Source of the DNA: CAZDBA01 sp964503615
GTDB taxonomy: Bacteria > Planctomycetota > Planctomycetia > Pirellulales > Pirellulaceae
Reading direction: 5' to 3'
Length of the DNA: 26,897 nt
NCBI GenBank assembly: GCA_964503615.1
Contig: CAZDBA010000058.1
Location: 1-26,897, forward strand
This document shows positions 23,311-26,897 of this stretch, one piece after another. Every line of letters starts with the position of its first letter. Positions within the stretch are counted from its first letter, which is position 1. The notes under the pieces were generated by a model, which searched no databases, was not told the origin of the DNA, and worked only from the letters and a program-made list of their open reading frames with translations. The position numbers and the translations under genes were made by a program.

Positions 23311-24825
23311 TCATCCCAGTTTGGGTGAGGTTCGAACTTTTTGCTTTTGCTTGAGCACCAAACCGGTTCCTGGTTCCGCTTTGATTTTTTCGTTTTCGAA
23401 GACGACGACGCCACGGCGAATTGTGACTGAGGGCCAGCCCGTTACACGAGTCCCGTCAAAGACTGAGAATCCCGCTTTGGAAAAGCCGTTACCGCCATCC
23501 ACCGTGTTTGTACGATCTGGGTCCCATACGACGATGTCCGCATCGCTGTTTATTGCGATATCGCCTTTTCTCGGATAGAGTCCGAATAGTTTTGCCGCGT
23601 TGGTCGAAGTGACCTCAACAAATTTTTGCAACGTGATGCGCCCTTGAGAAACGCCTTGATCCATTAGCATTGGCAGCATTACTTGCAAGTTGTTTACGCC
23701 CCCTTTGGGATTGTTGATGGTGATATTCGGGGCCAATTTACCTTTCTTGGTCCATGATGCATGGTCGCTGGCGATCGTTTGGATAGAGCCGTCGACCAGT
23801 CCCGCCCACAATGCGTCTTGATCCTTTTGTTCACGGATGGGTGGCATGCAAATGTACTTTGCACCTTCCGGACCTCGGTGAGCTTGGGCCGTCAGATGCA
23901 AATAAAGCGGACGTGTTTCAACAAAAATCGGAATCCCGCTTTCACGCGCAGATCGGCAAAGGTCCAAGGCCCGCCCGGACGAAATGTGTACGAAGTAAAC
24001 GGGACAACCGGTTTCTGTTGCGACCTTGATGGCGTTTTGAACGGCGATGACTTCAGCTTCGACGGGTCTGCTTTCAGGGAAATACTTGATCTCTTTCTGA
24101 TTCGCGGAGTTTAGTCGTTTTTGGGCAGCTTTTAGAGTCGAGTTGTCTTCTGCATGAATGACGGGCAGCAACCCAAGACGGGAAGCGGCTCGCATCATAT
24201 TGCTGACACGGTCGATCGAGTTATCAAAACGTGAGTTCTCCATAAAGAATTTGGCGCTGGCAAATCCTTCTTTCGTCAATCCATCAATCACATCGATTCG
24301 TGTATTGTCCGGATTGAAAATAACTGAATGCAAAAAGATGTCAGCAATTGCGAGCTTTTCGGCGCGACGGCGAGTTCGTTTCACTGCAGAAAGAGGTGAT
24401 TCGTTTGCATTCGGAAAACACATGTGACCAACGGTTGTGATTCCGCCTGCCAATGCGGCTCGGGAGCCGGTTGCAAAATCGTCCACCCAAGGTTTGTCCA
24501 GGTGAACGTGTGGATCCACACCGCCCGGTAGTACGATTTTTCCTTCTGCCTCAAGCGTTCGAGCGTTGGATTTGGAGGAGGTGTTCAGATCCTTGCCGAT
24601 TTCGACGATCTTGCCGTCCTTGATTCGAAGGTCGGTCGTCTCATCCATGCTCGACGTGACGACTCGTCCGCCCTTGATGATCAATTCAGCGGGAGCTTTT
24701 GCCTTTTTCCGACACCCGTTTGTCGAAAGGCTGGTTGCGATGGCCGCCGTGTAGGTCGTTGAAACGGCGAGCCTTTTAATTGCATCACGACGTGACAGAG
24801 ATTCCGTTTCTCTTCTTTCAGGCAT
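23311..24825 (-). CDS. Exported dihydropyrimidinase/hydantoinase-type amidohydrolase
   Basis: A 504-residue cyclic amidohydrolase. Metal-site residues are present: DPHVH (His106, His108), SAKFF with Lys192 (probably carboxylated), IHAED (His224), VHISSG (His280) and SDHAS (Asp354). The family hydrolyses cyclic amides such as dihydropyrimidines, hydantoins or allantoin. The N-terminus has a Tat-type leader: SRRDAIKRL at 11-19, then a short hydrophobic stretch and a NGCRKK that could be a lipobox-like site, so export in folded form with metal bound is likely, unlike the cytoplasmic norm. I chose ATG 24825 (GGAG eight bases upstream) over ATG 24873, which has no ribosome binding site. The substrate is unknown. 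Confidence 0.85.
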   Translation of the reverse strand: MPERRETESLSRRDAIKRLAVSTTYTAAIATSLSTNGCRKKAKAPAELIIKGGRVVTSSMDETTDLRIKDGKIVEIGKDLNTSSKSNARTLEAEGKIVLPGGVDPHVHLDKPWVDDFATGSRAALAGGITTVGHMCFPNANESPLSAVKRTRRRAEKLAIADIFLHSVIFNPDNTRIDVIDGLTKEGFASAKFFMENSRFDNSIDRVSNMMRAASRLGLLPVIHAEDNSTLKAAQKRLNSANQKEIKYFPESRPVEAEVIAVQNAIKVATETGCPVYFVHISSGRALDLCRSARESGIPIFVETRPLYLHLTAQAHRGPEGAKYICMPPIREQKDQDALWAGLVDGSIQTIASDHASWTKKGKLAPNITINNPKGGVNNLQVMLPMLMDQGVSQGRITLQKFVEVTSTNAAKLFGLYPRKGDIAINSDADIVVWDPDRTNTVDGGNGFSKAGFSVFDGTRVTGWPSVTIRRGVVVFENEKIKAEPGTGLVLKQKQKVRTSPKLG

Positions 24826-24929
24826 AAACTGACTCCGAGTTTTGCTAGGGCGTTCCACCGCCTGGGGGACCATGCTACTGTGCGGGCAGACCTACTTGGT
24901 ACGTACTGGCCAGCATTCGCATTGGATAT

Positions 24930-26897
24930 TTATTTTCTCCTTGAGCGACGCGACAGAAGCGTGATGGACAAGCCGAAAATTACCAAGGCTCCCGAGGGCT
25001 CGGGGACACTGATATTGCTGAGGATTAAGTTGCGGCCATCAGATTGTAGCGTCAATAGTGTGCCATCTTCTATGCCTTGGAATTGAATTGCCGTTTCGTC
25101 AAAGCCAATGATCTCACTTGCCGATGCAATGTTGAAACTAAATTCTTGGTCGCCGTTTAGTAGGCTAAGGAAACTCTCATGGCCGCTGATATCCAGAATA
25201 AATGGCTGGTCTTCGGTGGCAGAAAATATCAAGCTATCGGTGACGCTAATCAAGTCGGTGCTAAATGCGTCAGCTGAAGGGGAAAGGATTTTTAAATCTT
25301 CTAGGTTACCGCTGAATTCATAGATTGCTCCTGCACCAAGCGTCAGTGAACCGTCGATGAACAGCGTTTCAGCGAGTTCATCCGCGGGGCTGACCACCGC
25401 AGCATCTAAAATGGTAATTGAATTACTGAGTGTCCCGCTTCCAGAGAGCCGCGCTCGTTCAGAGATAAGTAGGTTAGCGTTTAAACCATTGTTGAGCACT
25501 TCAAGGCTGTGTCCAGACGCGATGTTGTAGGACAACGACAAGTCGGTATTAACCAATTTTTGATCCTGCAGGTTTAACACTGAATTTGGCACGCCTGAGA
25601 AAACGGTAGCTGTAATTTGGCGAGCAGGATCCTGAGCGGAGGAGAAACTTGATATTCCAAACGCTAGCTCGGCTTCGCCGTTGACCTCAAGTCTTCCAAT
25701 CAAAACTGGTTCAGATTCTGTAGGAGACAGAGTTAGGCGAGACTGTTCATTGAGCCGAACGGTTCCTAAAATTTTACCCCCTGAAATAGACGAAAGTCCC
25801 TCGACCGTAACATCTGCTAGTACGGCGTTATCGCTATTTCCGATGATCGAACCATTATCCAAAGTAATTGCTCGATTAACGATTGCCAACGGACTGCTGT
25901 TGGTGAAGTCACCTCCAAATTGGGAGAAGAACCGGAGGGTACCTCCGTCGGAAACGATAATGTCGCCTGTCCCTAGCGAATCAGTAAACGCAAACGTTGC
26001 ATTCGTCCCGAAGCCAATGGTAACGTCCCCTGAATAGTTCTCATTGCCATTGCGAACTGTAAAAAAATGCCCCGGGTCTTCAATTATGTTAGCGGCAGAA
26101 ATTGTCAGATCGCCAGTTCCAGTTAATTCGTTATCGAAGAAAAAGTTGTTGTCGAGCAGAATACGAGAGTCTTCTGATACATCAATGGAGCTCAATATAC
26201 CTTGTGTGGATCCTCTGGAACCGAAGACGATAAGATCGCCGCCTGCGAGTTCAAAACTGTTGAACTCAGCGATCGAATTTACCCGTAATTCTCCGCCCTC
26301 AATACGAAACGTAGCTTGTTCGAGTGGATTCGAATCCAATATTCCACTTTGGACAATTACTCTACCCGAGAATTCGGAGAGGAAACTGTTGTGCTCGAGA
26401 CTTGCCCTCCCAGATCCAGTTTTAACAATTTCTCCATTACCCTGAAGACGAACGTCTCGTTCGATGGTGCCTTCTTCAATTTCCAAACGATCGAACTCAA
26501 TTTCTGTACCAGAGGTAGAGTCGATAATGCCTCGATCAGTAATGCGAACAAGCCCCAGAGAATGCTGTAAATCATCAAAAAAGACACTACCACCAAAAAT
26601 GTCCAAGTTGGCATTGTCAGGCAATGCGCCTTCACGAGTCACGCGTAGATCACCGCTGACCGTAGTGATGCCAGAGAAAGTGTTGGTACCAGACAGAGTC
26701 GTCGTGGTCGGGATTGTCAGGCTGACAGCATTTTCACCATCGTCAACAATATTTGCTGTAATTGACGCTCCGCGATGAAAGATCAATTCAAAATTCCCCG
26801 TTGCACCTGCCGTAAGTTCACCATTGAAGAGGTTACCATTTTGTTCTCTTATGACAGCACCGGATTCCACTTTCAACCGATTGCCACCGAGGTTCAA
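24930..26897 (-). CDS. PEP-CTERM protein with autotransporter-associated strand repeats (partial)
   Basis: The last 655 residues; the gene begins beyond 26897. It is a beta-helix-type surface protein. Repeat units typical of the autotransporter-associated beta strand (PATR) family are seen, such as LSGTNTFSGITTVSGDLRVT, HNSFLSEFSGRVIVQSGILD and NENYSGDVTIGFGTNATFAF. The C-terminus is a PEP-CTERM sorting signal: SVPEPSGALVIFGLSITLLS then RRSRRK. PEP-CTERM proteins are processed and attached by an exosortase, which is not in this window. The stop is 104 bases before the amidohydrolase start on the same strand. Signal peptide and start are not visible. Confidence 0.85.
   Translation of the reverse strand: MNLGGNRLKVESGAVIREQNGNLFNGELTAGATGNFELIFHRGASITANIVDDGENAVSLTIPTTTTLSGTNTFSGITTVSGDLRVTREGALPDNANLDIFGGSVFFDDLQHSLGLVRITDRGIIDSTSGTEIEFDRLEIEEGTIERDVRLQGNGEIVKTGSGRASLEHNSFLSEFSGRVIVQSGILDSNPLEQATFRIEGGELRVNSIAEFNSFELAGGDLIVFGSRGSTQGILSSIDVSEDSRILLDNNFFFDNELTGTGDLTISAANIIEDPGHFFTVRNGNENYSGDVTIGFGTNATFAFTDSLGTGDIIVSDGGTLRFFSQFGGDFTNSSPLAIVNRAITLDNGSIIGNSDNAVLADVTVEGLSSISGGKILGTVRLNEQSRLTLSPTESEPVLIGRLEVNGEAELAFGISSFSSAQDPARQITATVFSGVPNSVLNLQDQKLVNTDLSLSYNIASGHSLEVLNNGLNANLLISERARLSGSGTLSNSITILDAAVVSPADELAETLFIDGSLTLGAGAIYEFSGNLEDLKILSPSADAFSTDLISVTDSLIFSATEDQPFILDISGHESFLSLLNGDQEFSFNIASASEIIGFDETAIQFQGIEDGTLLTLQSDGRNLILSNISVPEPSGALVIFGLSITLLSRRSRRK

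Overview
The window looks like a chromosomal segment of a planctomycete, most likely a marine Pirellulales lineage (Rhodopirellula/Mariniblastus-like). The reasons are: an ECF sigma factor of the planctomycete-rich class with no anti-sigma gene and a membrane Ser/Thr kinase directly behind it; two secreted proteins ending in planctomycete-style dockerin/EF-hand repeats; a PEP-CTERM protein built of autotransporter-associated strand repeats; leucine-rich repeat and TPR secretory proteins; a YidC with extra domains; wide intergenic gaps and often weak Shine-Dalgarno sites. All family names come from reading motifs; no database search was possible.

Layout. 251-2775 (+) is the sigma factor/kinase pair. 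2823-5012 (-) holds an N-terminal scrap of an aldehyde dehydrogenase and a secreted LRR protein. 5013-5832 is mostly empty. 5833-7181 (-) is a likely operon of two small lipoproteins plus a small gene whose frame is broken. 7182-7982 is a long divergent gap with a dispersed repeat, a strong + strand terminator that no gene explains (candidate small RNA), and a structured leader ahead of yidC. 7983-10680 (+) is yidC, interrupted by a 100-N assembly gap, and a small unknown gene follows 6 bases later. 11260-14923 is accessory: an LRR-like protein, a group II intron domain V-like hairpin with no reverse transcriptase, and two dockerin proteins on the minus strand. 15253-17450 (+) is a membrane protein followed by mnmE. 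17706-19244 (+) is a secreted SH3-like/TPR protein. 19310-20465 (-) is an EboB-like TatD hydrolase with a small conserved-looking partner, divergent from a membrane-anchored unknown protein (20681-21409). 21630-23266 (+) holds a PPP-type phosphatase and an ICMT-like membrane methyltransferase. 23311-26897 (-) holds a hydantoinase/dihydropyrimidinase-type amidohydrolase with a Tat-like leader and the C-terminal 655 residues of the PEP-CTERM protein, which runs off the window.

How it fits together. Housekeeping functions (YidC membrane insertion, MnmE tRNA modification) are separated by about 5.4 kb of accessory genes. Much of the rest is cell-surface or signalling equipment. The strongest unexplained signals are non-coding: a 28-base repeat with companion blocks shared by two distant intergenic regions, large hairpins of the same look at 20603-20650 and 22310-22418, the domain V-like hairpin at 12270-12302, and the orphan terminator at 7525-7553. 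No tRNA, rRNA, CRISPR array, complete insertion sequence or defence system was seen.
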